From NCBI GenBank assembly GCA_002917075.1, contig NTMA01000063.1:124001-188000 (forward strand): DNA of 64,000 nt, written 5' to 3'. This stretch comes from Hawksworthiomyces lignivorus. Taxonomy: Eukaryota; Ascomycota; Sordariomycetes; Ophiostomatales; Ophiostomataceae. Below the pieces are notes generated by a model. It saw only the letters and a program-made list of their open reading frames with translations, was not told where the DNA came from and made no database searches. Position 1 is the first letter of the stretch. The number at the start of each line of letters is the position of its first letter. A program made the translations under genes and the position numbers. This document shows, piece by piece, positions 1 to 11,760 of the stretch.

Positions 1-3000
1 GCGCCGACACCGCCGGGCACTACACCAGCGGCGACGGCAGCTGGCAAGTCCGGGCGCTCCCGGTCCAACTCGCGCGCCCAAGGCAGCCCGCGCCCTCCGG
101 CAGAGCAGCAGCCCAACATGCAACAGCAGATGCAGCAGAAGCTGCTGCAGCAGAACCGAAAAGACGCCGCTGGCGGTGGTGCTGGTGCCGCTGGTGCCGC
201 TGGCGGTCTGCCAAGCACGACTCCTGTGACGCCGATCACTCCCGGCCTTGCAGCCTCGCGGCTGCCGCTGTTCCACGAAGGCGCCTCCGGTGGTGTCCCC
301 AGCAGCAGCGGCGGTATGCACCCTCCACCGATTGCTGCGGCGCAGCCGCCAGTCGCAGGCGCGCTTGGCGCTGCTTCTGAGAGCAACAAGACGCCCGGCA
401 ACTCCCCTGGCGGTGGCCGTCTAGGATTCGGCGCCGGAGCAGACAGCAAGACAGCCCTGGCACCTGCTACGTCCATTGGCGAGATGCTGGCACCGCCGTC
501 GCTGCGGCCGGAGCCGCCGCCACCTCTGCAGATTGGCATCTCCAACTTCGACCCCGGCGTGACCAACCCCGAGCGGATGCGGTCGGGTTTTCAGACGTCC
601 AGCTACTGGAGCGTATCGGAGTGCAACGACTTTCCCGCGCTACTACGGTCGTTTGGCACCGACTGGTCAGCCATCGCCTCGCACATGCAGTCTAAGACGG
701 CTGTTATGGTAAGCTGCAATGGATCTCCACACGTGTTTTGATTTTCTCGCTGCAGAAAAATGTATTCGTTGCTGACATCCCTTTCTCCGTGTCCAGGTTA
801 AGAACTACTACCTCCGACAGAAGGATGCAAAGAAGGCAGAGTGGGAGGCCATCGCCGCCGAGGCCAATACGAAGCTGCAGCGCGGCGAGAAACTGCCGCC
901 GCCGCCACCGCCGCCTGCCATGGCGCGCAAGAAGCTCGACGCTATACAGCAGCAGGCCCCAACTGGACCACGCCCGCTCGCTGCCGCTGCGAAGATTGCC
1001 GAGGCCGCCGACGACATCAAGACGGAGAGCGGTATCCAGCCGCCGGCGGTTGGCCGCTACCAAAACCCCGTGCTCATCGCGCAAGCTCCTCCGCCTGCGC
1101 CGCCTCTGCCCCCGCAAGCGACCGCGCACCATCATCTGCAGCCAGCGCAGCCTGTGCCGACCAAGCCTGGCCCCGCGACCACGGCGCCAGCTCCCGCACA
1201 GGTGCAGCCCCCAGCAGTCCAGCCGACGCCGCCGTCCCACGGCAAGCGCCAGCACCCAACACAGCCGCTGCAGCCCCCGCAGGTCGCCGTGGCTCCCGCC
1301 ACCAGCGTCCCTCCGCCTCAGCCACCGCACCAGCCGGTTCCGCCTTCGGCAGCCTACCAGCAGGCAGCGCAACCGCCGGCGCTCATGCCTCAGGGCGCAC
1401 CAGCAGGCGGCCAAGTCATGTCTCCACCGGCGCATTCGATGCGCGCGCCGTCCTCCATCGGCCCGCCATACGGCGCTGCCTACCACGAGAGAGACTTGGC
1501 AGAGCAGCAAGGGCCGGCTTCTGGCGTCCGCATCTCCCAGAAGCAACCGCTGGCGCCTCCGCCAACGGCGGCTGCCGCCGCAGCTGCGGCTCCACCGCCA
1601 GAGTCCTTGTCCCAGCGGCCGCCGGCCTGGGCAGATGCCACCGGCGAGCCTGTGGACGCGCGCCTGCAGTCGTTGGCCGCCGCCCAGCGGAGCCGCCAGA
1701 GAACCGATATGCAGCAGCACCCCGAAGATACACCGGTGGTAGCACCACCGCTGCACCCTGGCGACCGACAGCCGCCAAGCCGGATGAAGCAAGAGCCTCC
1801 AGAGGTGTCCCACTACGATCCGTATGTTTCGTCGGCATCAGGCCGTGCGCCGCCCTTGCGCAGCAACGAGCCAGGACCGCCGCTCAGTAGCCGGCCGCCA
1901 GCAGAGCCTCTGCGCGTCACGGCTGGACCGCCGCAGCCGTACGGCGCGCCTCACAGCCAGCCGCCGCCGACGATCGTGCAGCACCAGCCGGTGCGCAGCC
2001 TGCTCACCGAGCCAGTGCACTCGCAGATCATGGCAGGCGGCGCGGACCGTCCGATGAGCAGCATGTCTCGCCCCATGGGTCACAGCGGCATGCACGACAG
2101 CTACGCCAGCAGCGTTCCACCGCCGTCTGCCACACCGACGCCGGCGCCCCGGCAGATGGAGCCACGTAAGACGTCCAGCCTGATGGCGCTGCTCAACGAC
2201 GACCCGCCGGCGCCAAAGCGGGTCAGCGACGTGGCATCCAGCAGCCTGAACCCGCCGTCGTCTTCGACACCGCCGCCGCCTCAGGGACTGGGCAGCCGCG
2301 TGCCTCCGCCGCTCCGCGACGCCAGCCCCGTGTACTCGCCGTACTCGCGCAACCCGCCACCTCCTCAGGCGCCGTCCGCCATTCCCCCGCTGAAGCCGTA
2401 CCCGCCGCCCTCGCACAACTCGCCGCACATGCACAACATGGCTGGGCCCTCTGGGCGGTCGAGCATGATGTCGCCGGTGGAGTCGGCTGCCGCCGCCGAC
2501 CGCGAGTACTACAGCCGCCACCCATACCAGCCCCAGCAGCAGCCGCCGCCGCCGCCACCGCCGCCATCGCAGCAGCCTCCCGCCTATCAGCAGCCCGGCG
2601 GCTACCAGAGCGCGTACGGCTCACAGCCGCCGCCGCCCCAACAAGTACCGCATGCACAGTCGCCCACGCCGCAGTACCCTGGCCATCCTCCTCCCGGAGG
2701 ACGGCGCGACCCTATGCCGCCTAGCAGAGATGGCGGCTGGCAACAGGGTCCACCGCCGCCGCATCACTACGGTGGCGGTCCCTCCCAAGGCCCACCTCCT
2801 TCTGCAGGCTGGCCCGGTCCCGGATCGCAGCAGCAGCCACCGCCACAGCAGCAGCAGCCCTCGCACCACCATCACCTGAGCGGCGGCAGCATGCGGGACG
2901 ACCGCGGCTACCCCCCGCCCGACATGCGAATGCAGCAGCAGCCGCCGCCCCAGTCGCAGCCGCCGCCACCGTCGCACGCGCACTCGCATTCGCTCAGCAG

Positions 3001-3298
3001 CCGCTACCAGCCTTCGCCGGTGCTGCGGCATGCCGAGCCCGTAGGCCAAGCGCCGCCGCCGTATGGCCGCTTCGCCCCCGGACCTGGCGGCCCCGGACAG
3101 CCACCTCAGTCGCACGACCCGCGCGATGCCGGACGATACACTCCCATCGGCGGCGGCTACGACGGACGCGGCCCCCCGCCGCCGCCCGCACCCCGTGACA
3201 ACGGAGGACCGCCGCCAGGCCCTTACGACCCGCGCGATCCGCACGACCCGCGGAATCGGCAGCTGCGCCCGCAGGACGACTACGGCCGGTACCGCTAG
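1..3298 (+). CDS. snt1: SANT-domain corepressor, Snt1/N-CoR-like (5' partial)
   Basis: The frame is open from base 1, so the start lies outside the window. Exons are 1..708 and 797..3298, and the 88-bp intron (GTAAGC...GTCCAG) falls in phase 0 inside the SANT domain. Across the splice, about bases 595-840, the protein reads SYWSVSECNDFPALLRSFG, then TDWSAIASHMQSKTAVM, then VKNYYLRQ. This is the SANT fold of the second-SANT type found in Snt1 (Set3C histone deacetylase complex) and animal N-CoR/SMRT. After it comes a tail of about 800 residues that is extremely rich in Pro, Gln, Ala and Ser and looks disordered. Inferred role: nuclear scaffold of a Set3-type deacetylase corepressor. The family call rests on the SANT domain alone, because the usual first SANT domain and N-terminal half are not in view. 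Confidence 0.75.
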
Positions 3299-3609
3299 GG
3301 ATCTCTCCCGCCCGTCATTGTCCTCTACGGCTACTCTCTCGGGCTCCCACCCGACTGCTGAAAGGAGTGCTTGCGTCCAGGTCTCGCCCTGGCTGTGTCC
3401 TTCTGCTCGACTCTACTATTCTCGGTTTTTTTGTTTTTAGCTGTAACCTCTCTTGTTCCAAGTCTTTCATGCTGTTGCTTTACCGTGTATAGCTTGGCAA
3501 GGAGTACATATGTCGTCTGTTTTTATATTTTTGGTTTCCTGGTTTTCGAAGGGCTGGATTTCTTTGTATTCTCGGTTATACGCAGTATTAGTTTTTTCTT
3601 CTTCTTCTT

Positions 3610-3640
<31 letters not shown>

Positions 3641-4159
3641 TTCTCCTCCTGTTTCTATTTTGTAGTTTTACAGGTCATTTGGGTTTTTCTCATGACGATG
3701 AGTAGCTTAGCAACCATACAAAGATTCAAATTCATAAAAATCATCCACTCGGTGATTCATGTGCTATATTATATATGGTCCAGCAGACGCGCAAAGCGAC
3801 GAAGCCTTTCCGTATTTATTGATGCCTATATACTAAACATTGGAGAAACACGGGAACGCCCAGCGAACGCCTTCTCCTCTTCTTATCCCACCCCAACTCT
3901 AATTAATCTGGTTCTGGACCCTATTTTACCCCTCATGAAAATGCGAATCCTAATTTGACCCAGCGATTGGAGATCCTGACGGGATTACTTTCTTCGTCGG
4001 ATGCAACAGAGCCGGCGCAATTGGGGGGACACCGGCAATTGCGAAATAGCCCACGGTGAGAGGCATCCCTCATGTACCTTTGCAATATAATACTGCTGCC
4101 GTCTTGCTGCACAACCAGAATTTCTTGTTTTGGCCTTTTTCTTCTTTTTTTGGCCCAGC
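3299..4159. other. Intergenic region with a CTT microsatellite
   Basis: This is the 3' flank of the SANT gene and the promoter of the hydrolase gene. It is T-rich, and a (CTT)n tract lies at about 3598-3640. The open frames across the tract are low-complexity and carry no domain I recognise. Confidence 0.6.
3598..3640 (+). repeat. (CTT)n microsatellite
   Basis: About fourteen CTT units in uninterrupted tandem, about 300 bases beyond the stop codon of the SANT-domain gene, probably in its 3' UTR or flank. Confidence 0.9.
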
Positions 4160-5629
4160 ATGTCGTATCCTCCTGTTCGTCCTACCCGCCAGCAATATCG
4201 CACGATGGCAGCCTCTTTTGAACAGGTGATTTCCAAGGCCGTGGAAGACCGCTCTATTCCGGGGGTGGTCCTCCTGGCCGAAAACACATCCGGTATGCCC
4301 ATGGAAGGAGAAATCGATTGTCTGCTGTGAAGAATGGAGGGAATACGGGGAGATACGTTGTGGCCAACTGCTAACAGGATTTTTGTCGCCTTTCCTCTTC
4401 GTGCCTCGGTCCAGGCTCTTTCCACTATGAGAAAGTCCTCGGCTACAGCTCCATCGAGCCCGGCAAGGAGACGCCGCTCAAGCTGGACAGCGTCTTCATG
4501 TTCATGTCGATGACCAAGCTAATCACGATCATCACGGCTCTGCAGGCGGTCGAGCAGGGGCTGTGGGACCTGGATGCCGACGTGGCGCCGGTGCTGCCGG
4601 AGCTGGCGGCGCTGCCGGTGCTGGCGGGCTTCGCGGACGACGGCACGCCGCAGCTGGAGCCGCGCGCAGCGCCCATCACGCTGCGGCTGCTGCTGACGCA
4701 CAGCTCAGGCGTGTCGTACGACTTTCTGCACCCGGCACTGGGCCGCTACCGCACGTGGCTGGCCCAGCAGCCGGCCGAGGCGGGGCTGGAAAAGCCGCCC
4801 AAGATCTCGGTGGACCACCCGTCGGTCGAGTCGCGCTTCCGCTACCCGCTGGTGTTCCAGCCGGGCCAGGGCTGGAGCTACGGCGCGGGCATCGACTGGG
4901 CGGGCCGGCTGGTGGAGCGGGTGCGCGGCAACGCTGCAGCGGAGGCAGTGCCGCTCGAGCACCTGGTCGTGCGCGACGTGCTGGCGCCGCTGGGCCTGCC
5001 GGCCGGCGCGCTCACGTTCCACCCGGAGCGCTACCCGGACGTGCTGGCGCGCCTGTGGCCGTCGCTGCCCGTGCGGCCCGCGGCCGACGGTCTCGTCGTC
5101 CACGGGCCCTCGCTCTACCGCGTAGCGCCGGCTGCCCTCGGCGGCCAGGGCCTGTACGGCGACATGCCGTCGTTCCTCGAGGTGCTGCGCTCGCTGCTGC
5201 GCGACGACGGCCGCCTGCTCAAGCCCGCCACCGCCGCCTTGCTCTTTGAGCCCCAGCTCCCCTCCGACGCCGCCCGCGCCGCCCTGCTCGCCGACACCAA
5301 GAACCCGGGCTGGATCACCGGCGACGTGCCAGACACCGGCGAGTACGACTGGAGTCTGGGCGGCCTGCTCGTCGCGGGATCCTCCCACCCTGCCCGGCGC
5401 AAGGGTGCCGTCTTCTGGGCCGGCGCCATCAACCTGACCTGGGTGAGTGCTGCCTCTTTCTGATTTTTTTTCTTCACCGTAGAACTAACATCTGGTACAG
5501 ATTGTCGACCGGGACGCGGGCCTCGCCGCCATCTTCGCGTCCAACTTCAACCCGCCGGGCGACGCGCAGGCAAAGGCGCTGATGCGGGCGTACGAGGCGT
5601 TCATCTACCCGCAGGTGGCCAAGTTATAA
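4160..5629 (+). CDS. Beta-lactamase-family serine hydrolase / acyltransferase (LovD-like)
   Basis: Exons are 4160..4292, 4415..5442 and 5501..5629 (phases 1 and 0), giving about 429 residues. The nucleophile motif SMTK (Ser76, Lys79) fits the S-x-x-K of class C beta-lactamases, DD-peptidases and fungal transesterases such as LovD. A later GWSYGAGIDWAGRLVE segment supplies the conserved tyrosine region. Length and layout, with an N-terminal VEDRSIPGVVLLAEN and a C-terminal strand ending near INLTWIVDRDAG, match the fungal beta-lactamase/transpeptidase-like family of 400-430 residues. No signal peptide is seen, so it is probably cytosolic. Members hydrolyse esters or transfer acyl groups in secondary metabolism or detoxification. 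The substrate cannot be inferred, because no biosynthetic cluster surrounds it. The start is the Met just before the SYPPVRPTRQQY segment. The ATG ten codons upstream follows a poly-pyrimidine run and adds only MAFFFFFWPS. Confidence 0.85.
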
Positions 5630-6230
5630 GAGCTGCGAAGAGACTGATCTCTGGACGGATATCTGTTTAGCAGGGGTTAGGTCATAGGAGAACGTGTAAT
5701 GTATCAATCATATCAAGACTTCATATGTATCACAAGGAGAGGTGGAAAACTGGTCATCATAGGATCAAGTCCTTTGAAAATAATTTGCTATTCATGACTA
5801 CTTCTGCTACTCTCCTTCTGACGATCTCGCGAGTTCTCTTCGCTGCCTCTGGTAACACCACCAGAAAGGCCAAACTGACTAAACAACGACAGGAAGCAAA
5901 AAATGAGGCGCTTTCGCAATGATGGGACGGATGCAGTCTAATGCGGAGGCGTGTGAAGATGCAGAGCAAACAAAAGAGTAAAAAGAACGGCACACCATGG
6001 AAAACATCCAAAATAAAAATAAAAAAACAAGCAAGAAAAGCGCATCCAATCGGCATGAAAGTAATTATGAGGCATCGTAGAAAAAAGTACGGAACAATAA
6101 AATGGGGGTATATATACTTTCTCTCTCTCTCATCCAAAATAAATCGTCGGACTCCGATTGCCCGACTGTTCCTTTTCATAAAAACAGCTACCACATCATT
6201 TTTTGCGTCCTTTCGTACTCATCGTACTCA
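5630..6230. other. Convergent intergenic region
   Basis: Short 3' flanks of the hydrolase (plus) and bud6 (minus), which converge here. The sequence is AT-rich and includes a short CT run at about 6121-6134. I see no gene. Confidence 0.6.
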
Positions 6231-9200
6231 TCACAGCACCAGAACGACGCCCCGCGACTCCGCGTCCGCGCCGTCTGGTGAGAGGGCCGCGCCGTCCATA
6301 TCGCCGCCTGCTGCCCCTGCTTCACCGCCTCCTTCCATCCCTTCGATCTCCGCCAAGCCGTCTTCGCCCTCAACTCCTCCCTCCTCCTCCGGCGGCACGT
6401 CCAGGATGATGCCGTTCTGGCGCTCCCAGACCTCGCGGCGGATGCGGTCGTCCTTGGCCTTGCGGGCGCGCTCGACCTCCTCGAAGCCGCCCGACTTCTT
6501 GAGCTTGCCCTCCTCGACAAAGTCGGCCAGCTCGCGCATCAGCGGGTTGACGCGGCGGCTCTCGAGCTCCTTCTGGCGCAGCTTCTCGGCGCGCTCAATG
6601 GCCTCGAGGCGGTTCTCGTGGTTGGGCTGCAGGGCGCGCACCTCGCCGAGCACGCCCTCTTTGGCAGCGCCCGGATCGACGCCGGCGTTGTCGCCGATGC
6701 TGCGTAGGCCCCGCGACAGCTGGCGCCCGATAAACGACGAGCCGATGCCGCCGCCGTTGACCATGCCGCCGCCGATGCCGCTGCCCAGGGGCCCACCGGT
6801 GCCCGGACCGGCTGGCCCCGGCGACCCGGCGCCGGCGTCCTTCATCTGCTCCTTGGTGGCCTGCTCGACCAGCGCAAAGGTCTCCGAGGCCTTCTCCAGG
6901 TCGTCCTGCAGGTCGACCAGCAGGTCCTCGGCCAGCTGCAGCTCGTCGCGGCCCTTGCAGACCTCCTCGAGCTCCTGCTCCCAGATCTTGGTCCACACGG
7001 GCTTGTCGCGCTTCATACCGTCCTCCATCTTCTTGAGGTCCTTAGCCAGCTGCGTAATGTCCTTGGTCACAGCCTCGAGCTGGCGCGGCAGCGGCCGCAC
7101 GCCGCGGTGCACCACGTCCTTGCGCAGGTCCTCGACCAGGTCCTGCAGGTCGTCCACCTTCGTGACGAGGCGGTCCGACTCGGCGCTGAGCTTCTTGCGG
7201 CCTGCCGCCACGATCGCCTGGCCCTTGCCGCCCTCGATGTTGGGCATCACCGCCGCCGTCGCCGCCGTCTTGATGTTTTTGGCCTTGTTGCGCAGCGCCG
7301 TCATCGAGCTCTGGATGTCCGACTGGAAGTTGGAGTACGTCTGCCGCAGCACGGCCAGGTCGCGCCGCAGGCTCTGGACCTCGGCCATCTGCTGGTTCGA
7401 GAAGCGCTTTCCGGGTCCGGAAGCGGCGGCGCTGCTACTGCGGCCCATGGAGGACGACGGCGGCGGGGCCGCCGAGCGCGGCGAGTCGGCCGGGGGCGTC
7501 ATAGGCTGCGCCGGCGCCGTGGCCACCATGAGGGCCATCTCCTTGGACGCCTCCTGCTGGCGGTCCGAGACGCGCTGCAGCGCGGCGCCCTGCTCGTCGA
7601 CGTTCTGCTTGACCTGCAGCACCATGGACTTGAGCGAGCCGATGCCCTCGTCGATGTGGCGCTTGACCTCGTCCAGCGGCTCCACGTTGAGCGCCAGCAC
7701 GGTGCGGTCCTTGATGTCGGCCAGGTCCTCCAGCTCGTGGCGCACGCCCGACACGGGGTCCTGGATATAGATCTCGGGCAGGTCGGCGCCGTTCTGCTGC
7801 GTGTTCCACGAGAACTTTTCGATAAAAGCCAGCTGCAGGCGGCCGATGGTGAGCTCGCTGTAGCCCTCGGGCAGCACAAACTTCTTCACCTTGGACTTGT
7901 ACTGCAGGAATAGAGTGAGCTCCTTGGTGGCCGGCTCGGGCGCGGTAGGCGGCGACGCAGGCGCCGGCGATGACTGCTCCACGGACGCCGCCGCCGCGGG
8001 CGTGCCGCCCACCAGGGCGGCCTGTGCCGCGCTGATGGACTTGCTGCGCTCCTGGAGCTCGGCGTTGGTGCGCCTGTCGCTGCTCTCGGCCCGGCGCCGG
8101 GACTTGGTCGCGGTGCTGTCGTCTTCGACCAGCGGCAGCGCCGGCATCAGGTCGACGGGCGGCCCGCTGAGCGTGGCGCTCGGCTGCGGGTACTTGTCGT
8201 CGGGCGTCTTTGTGACGGGACTGTCGTCGCGGCGGACAAAATCAGTATTCACAGCGACTACGGCCCCCTTGTTCGTATTTCCCTCTTCAGACACGCGGCT
8301 GGGGACACGCATGGGAGACGTCTCATACCCGAGGCCATTCCGCGCCAGAGACGAGCCGCTGCGGCCGTTTCTTCCCTGCACGGCGCGCATGGACTCGCGG
8401 ACCTCGCCGCGGCCGCGATTTGGAATGGGCGTGGTCTGTGGCGGCAGCAGCGGGACGCCGTTGGAGAAGCTGCTGCCCAGGTGCTTCTGGATCTGGTACT
8501 GCGAATAGCGCCGAGACGCCCTCCGCTCGAGGTGGTCACCGTTGCGCTGCAGCGCCATGAGAGCGCTCTGCTGGGACTTCTGGGGCGGCGGAGGTGGAGG
8601 GAATGCGTCGACGCTGAGTTCGCCCGCCGACGGGGCAGAGGGGATGGTGGTTTCGCTGTTGCCGTTGGGATATGGCGGGAGGGCGGGGATGTTCTGCAGC
8701 GTTGTGTTCGGCAGGCTAGACTGCTCGGGATTCTGAGACGTCCGCGACTGGTCCCGTGGAGGGATGTATCGGCGGTTGGGTGAGGAGCTCTTTGCTTCGT
8801 CGCGGCTTGGCGGTACTGGTGGCGACGGCTGCTGCTGCTGCTGCTGCCGCTGTTGCGGATCCTCGTACCCGCCCTCGATGCTCTCATTGAGCAGGTTCGT
8901 CAGGCCAGACCCAGCACTGCCTGATGTGCTCAAACTATTCGCCCGGCCATTGAGGGAGTCGGTGGAGCTGACGGTGGTGCTGCTTTCTCGCTCGCGGGAC
9001 TGTTTTTGGCGCAGCTTCTGCTGCTTCCGCTTCAGGCCGTGGAGGAGGTTGATGATGATGTCGCGGATGCGCGGGAGGTACTTCTCGAGGCTCTCGCTGC
9101 TCGCCTCCTGGCTGAGGGTGGCCTCCAGGATGTTGCGCAGCAGCTCGGGGACGTTTCCGAGATCAGAGGTGTCGACGTTGATGGCGGTGAAGGCGCGGCA

Positions 9201-10073
9201 GGCCATGTTGAACTCGTAGCCCAGGCGCACGTAGACATCGGACACCTGGGTGTCGGTGGCCTGGCCGCGCGACCATTGTGTCAAGGTCTCCAGCAACTGT
9301 TTTGTGGCAACGAGGAGATGGGTGACGCTCTTTTCGATCTGGGAGAGGGGAACGTTGGAGCCGGAGCCAGAGCCGCCGGAGCCGCCTGAGCCACCAGATC
9401 CACCAGAGGTCTTTCGTGAGGAAGCCATTAGTGTCTGGAGAGGAAAAGAAGAACGAGAAAGAGAAAAGAACGCAGTAATGCAGGAAATAGAAGGAAAGAT
9501 GGGTTAGGGGTGGAAGAGGTGAGAACAGTCAACAGGCACAGGCAAACGGCGAAAGAAACACCGCAAATCAAAAAAAGAGTAAAAAACAAAGGACAAACAG
9601 GAACTGCGACAACAACGGCGACACAAGAGCCACAGAGCTACATAGCCCCAACGCCCAGGGTATGGTTGTAGCGGTATAGCTGGGGGGGAAGGATGGTAAT
9701 AATGAGGTGATATAGCATGAAGTTTCATGTTCAGGCAATGAGGAAGAAAGAGAGAAGAGGAGGAAATCCGACGGTCCGCCCAATAGGATCGCTGCCAGCC
9801 CCCAAGACAGAGAGCAGAGGAAAATAAAGAAAGCAGAAGAAAAAATATGCATGTTGAACTCACATTTGCCCGTCTTGCGCCGGGATTGCTGCTACCGCCG
9901 CCCATAGTCCGGTTGGAGGTGGTCGCTGGGCGCGACGAGAGAGGCGGCCCGCCAACGCCGACGGCCGGCGACATCGATCGAGGTGGTACGCTAGGTGGCA
10001 GCTGGCCCGGGCCAGGCTCGGCGCCAGGAGAGCGGCGTTGCATCTGCCGTTGCATTTGGCCTGGAGCTTGCAT
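6231..10073 (-). CDS. bud6: Bud6/Aip3 actin-binding polarity factor
   Basis: Two exons read on the minus strand: 10073..9864 and 9434..6231. The intron is phase 0, with donor GTGAGT and acceptor TCTCCAG, and the product is about 1137 residues. The splice puts a Gln/Pro-rich 70-residue leader in frame with the ASSRKTSGG segment, which would otherwise look like the start. Residues 97-215 hold the conserved N-terminal helical region (NVPLSQIEKSVTHLLVATKQ, then LGYEFNMACRAF). From about 575 to 1020 lies the Aip3/Bud6 core, including ELTLFLQYKSKVKKF and IYIQDPVSGVRHELEDL, followed by long coiled coils. In yeast, Bud6 binds actin monomers and the formin Bni1 in the polarisome at growth tips; the same hyphal-tip role is inferred here. 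The middle is Ser/Pro/Gln-rich and probably disordered. The C terminus is glycine- and acid-rich. Confidence 0.9.
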
Positions 10074-11760
10074 GTATGCTAAGGCTCCGGGTAGGGAGGT
10101 TGGGCTGGTTGATCTCGTCTAGGAAGGGCGTTCCGCGGAAGGAGGAGGGGTGGTGATGATGCGATTAACGAGATCGAGTATGGATGCCAACACGAGAGAC
10201 GACGACGGCACGCGCGTGAGAGCAACAGCCAAAACGGTTCGTTCAGAGGGGACGATCGAGATAGAGAGCCAGACGGGCGCGCGCGCGACAGAGTGAATTC
10301 GGTACGGATCGACGGGTTTGAGATTAAGCGGTATCGGGCGGCTCGAGGAATACCGGTGGGAGAGAAATTAAATAAGAATAAGGGCAATATAAGAAAGAGG
10401 AAGCAGAAAAGGATCTGAAAGGGACGTCTCGTCTCTCTCCAAAACAGTATAGGACCAAAAAAAAGTGCGAAGAAGCCGACGGATGGGTCGTGTTTCCAAC
10501 AGAGGGGACGCTAAACTAGAGAGAAAAACCACTCGAATCGTAATCGTAGACACTAGAAGAAGAGGAGAAGGACTATTACGCAGTAGAAAGAGGAGAAACA
10601 AAAAAGGACTGGGTCGCAAGAAAATGACAGCTGATGGAAAAGGAGAGCAACCAGAGTGTCAGGGTTAAATTCGACGATCGTCCATGCGGATAGGAAACGG
10701 AGTCTAGCCGGGGTGTGTGTGTGTGTGTGAGTGTGTGAGTGTGTGAGTGGAAGAGAGAAAGCCAGGTAAGGCAAGGCAAAACAGAAGAAGATAGGAAGAA
10801 GAGAGCAGTTTGTTTTAGAATGTAGAGATAGATGAGGAAGAGAGTGACGTGAAAGCACGATATGGGAGGGGAGATGGGCTGAGGAGAGACAGAGAGGAAA
10901 CAAGAAAAGAAACGAGAGAAGAAAACGGAGCAAGTTGATGAAGAGAGTATAGTTGCTTTCGTTTGAGGATAACGGAGCAGCCAACTTTCGAAGTAACGAT
11001 GTGGATGGATGCGTCCTCTCTGTCTCTGCCTTCTGGTCTGTTCTGTCTGGTGGCCCCCAAAGATGAAGACCGAAAGCATCATCAGCCCCTGAGACACCAA
11101 AAAAGTGGGGGCTCGTATTAAGCGCCACATAATTCGCGGTGGCTGACATGTGGTTTGTGGAGTATGCATTTAAGCACATCTCTATTTATGTCTTTATGTC
11201 TATAGGCAGTATATGTTAGCCATGATGGGTCTTACAGAAGAGTCGTCCAAGACACTGAGTAATAATCTGTCAGAGAAAGCGTCAGAATCACGCAGTTCTT
11301 ACGGAAAGGCTTTCTCATCGCTTCTCAAGACGTGAGGTAGTCTTTACGGTTTCTGCTACAGAAGGGCGAAGGGATGGCTTCCGAGTGGCTGGCATACGCA
11401 GAGCGAGATACTAACAAGACAAAGGCAAAGAGGAAGTTCAGTGTATTAAAGCTAAAGGTGCAATCAGAATCTATGGAATAAGGATATTTGTGAAACCATA
11501 CAACGCCACGGCTTTTCTACAAAACAAATGAAGCATGATAAGAAAGCAATATCTAAACGCTACAGTGTATAAACCAGTCGTAGAAGAGAGATGAGAAGGC
11601 AATTATGGTGCTGCAGCCGTTCCGCTCCGTCTAATCATCTTGCACAGAAAACAAAGCATGTGTGCTCATATAAGGGAAAGAAAAGAGAGAAGCTGAAACA
11701 AAAACAAATGAAAAATGAAAAAAGGAAAGAGGCCGGGAGGAAGAACCCCCCCCCCCTCCT
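10074..11760. other. Long upstream region of bud6
   Basis: Purine-rich on the plus strand, so CT-rich in the direction of bud6 transcription, which suits a long 5' leader and promoter. It contains a GT microsatellite and, near 11745, a C homopolymer just beyond the monooxygenase stop codon. Open frames here are Lys/Arg/Glu or Ser/Leu low-complexity and I do not support them as genes. Confidence 0.55.
10713..10747. repeat. (GT)n/(GTGTGA) microsatellite
   Basis: Tandem GT dinucleotides passing into GTGTGA units, in the upstream region of bud6. Confidence 0.85.

Noticed and set aside
704..1813. Long Arg-rich frame opposite the SANT gene
   Set aside because: Shadow of Pro/Gln/Ala codons in the true gene.
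10553..11179. Ser/Leu/Phe-rich minus-strand frame upstream of bud6
   Set aside because: It crosses microsatellites and looks like CT-rich leader DNA, not protein-coding sequence.
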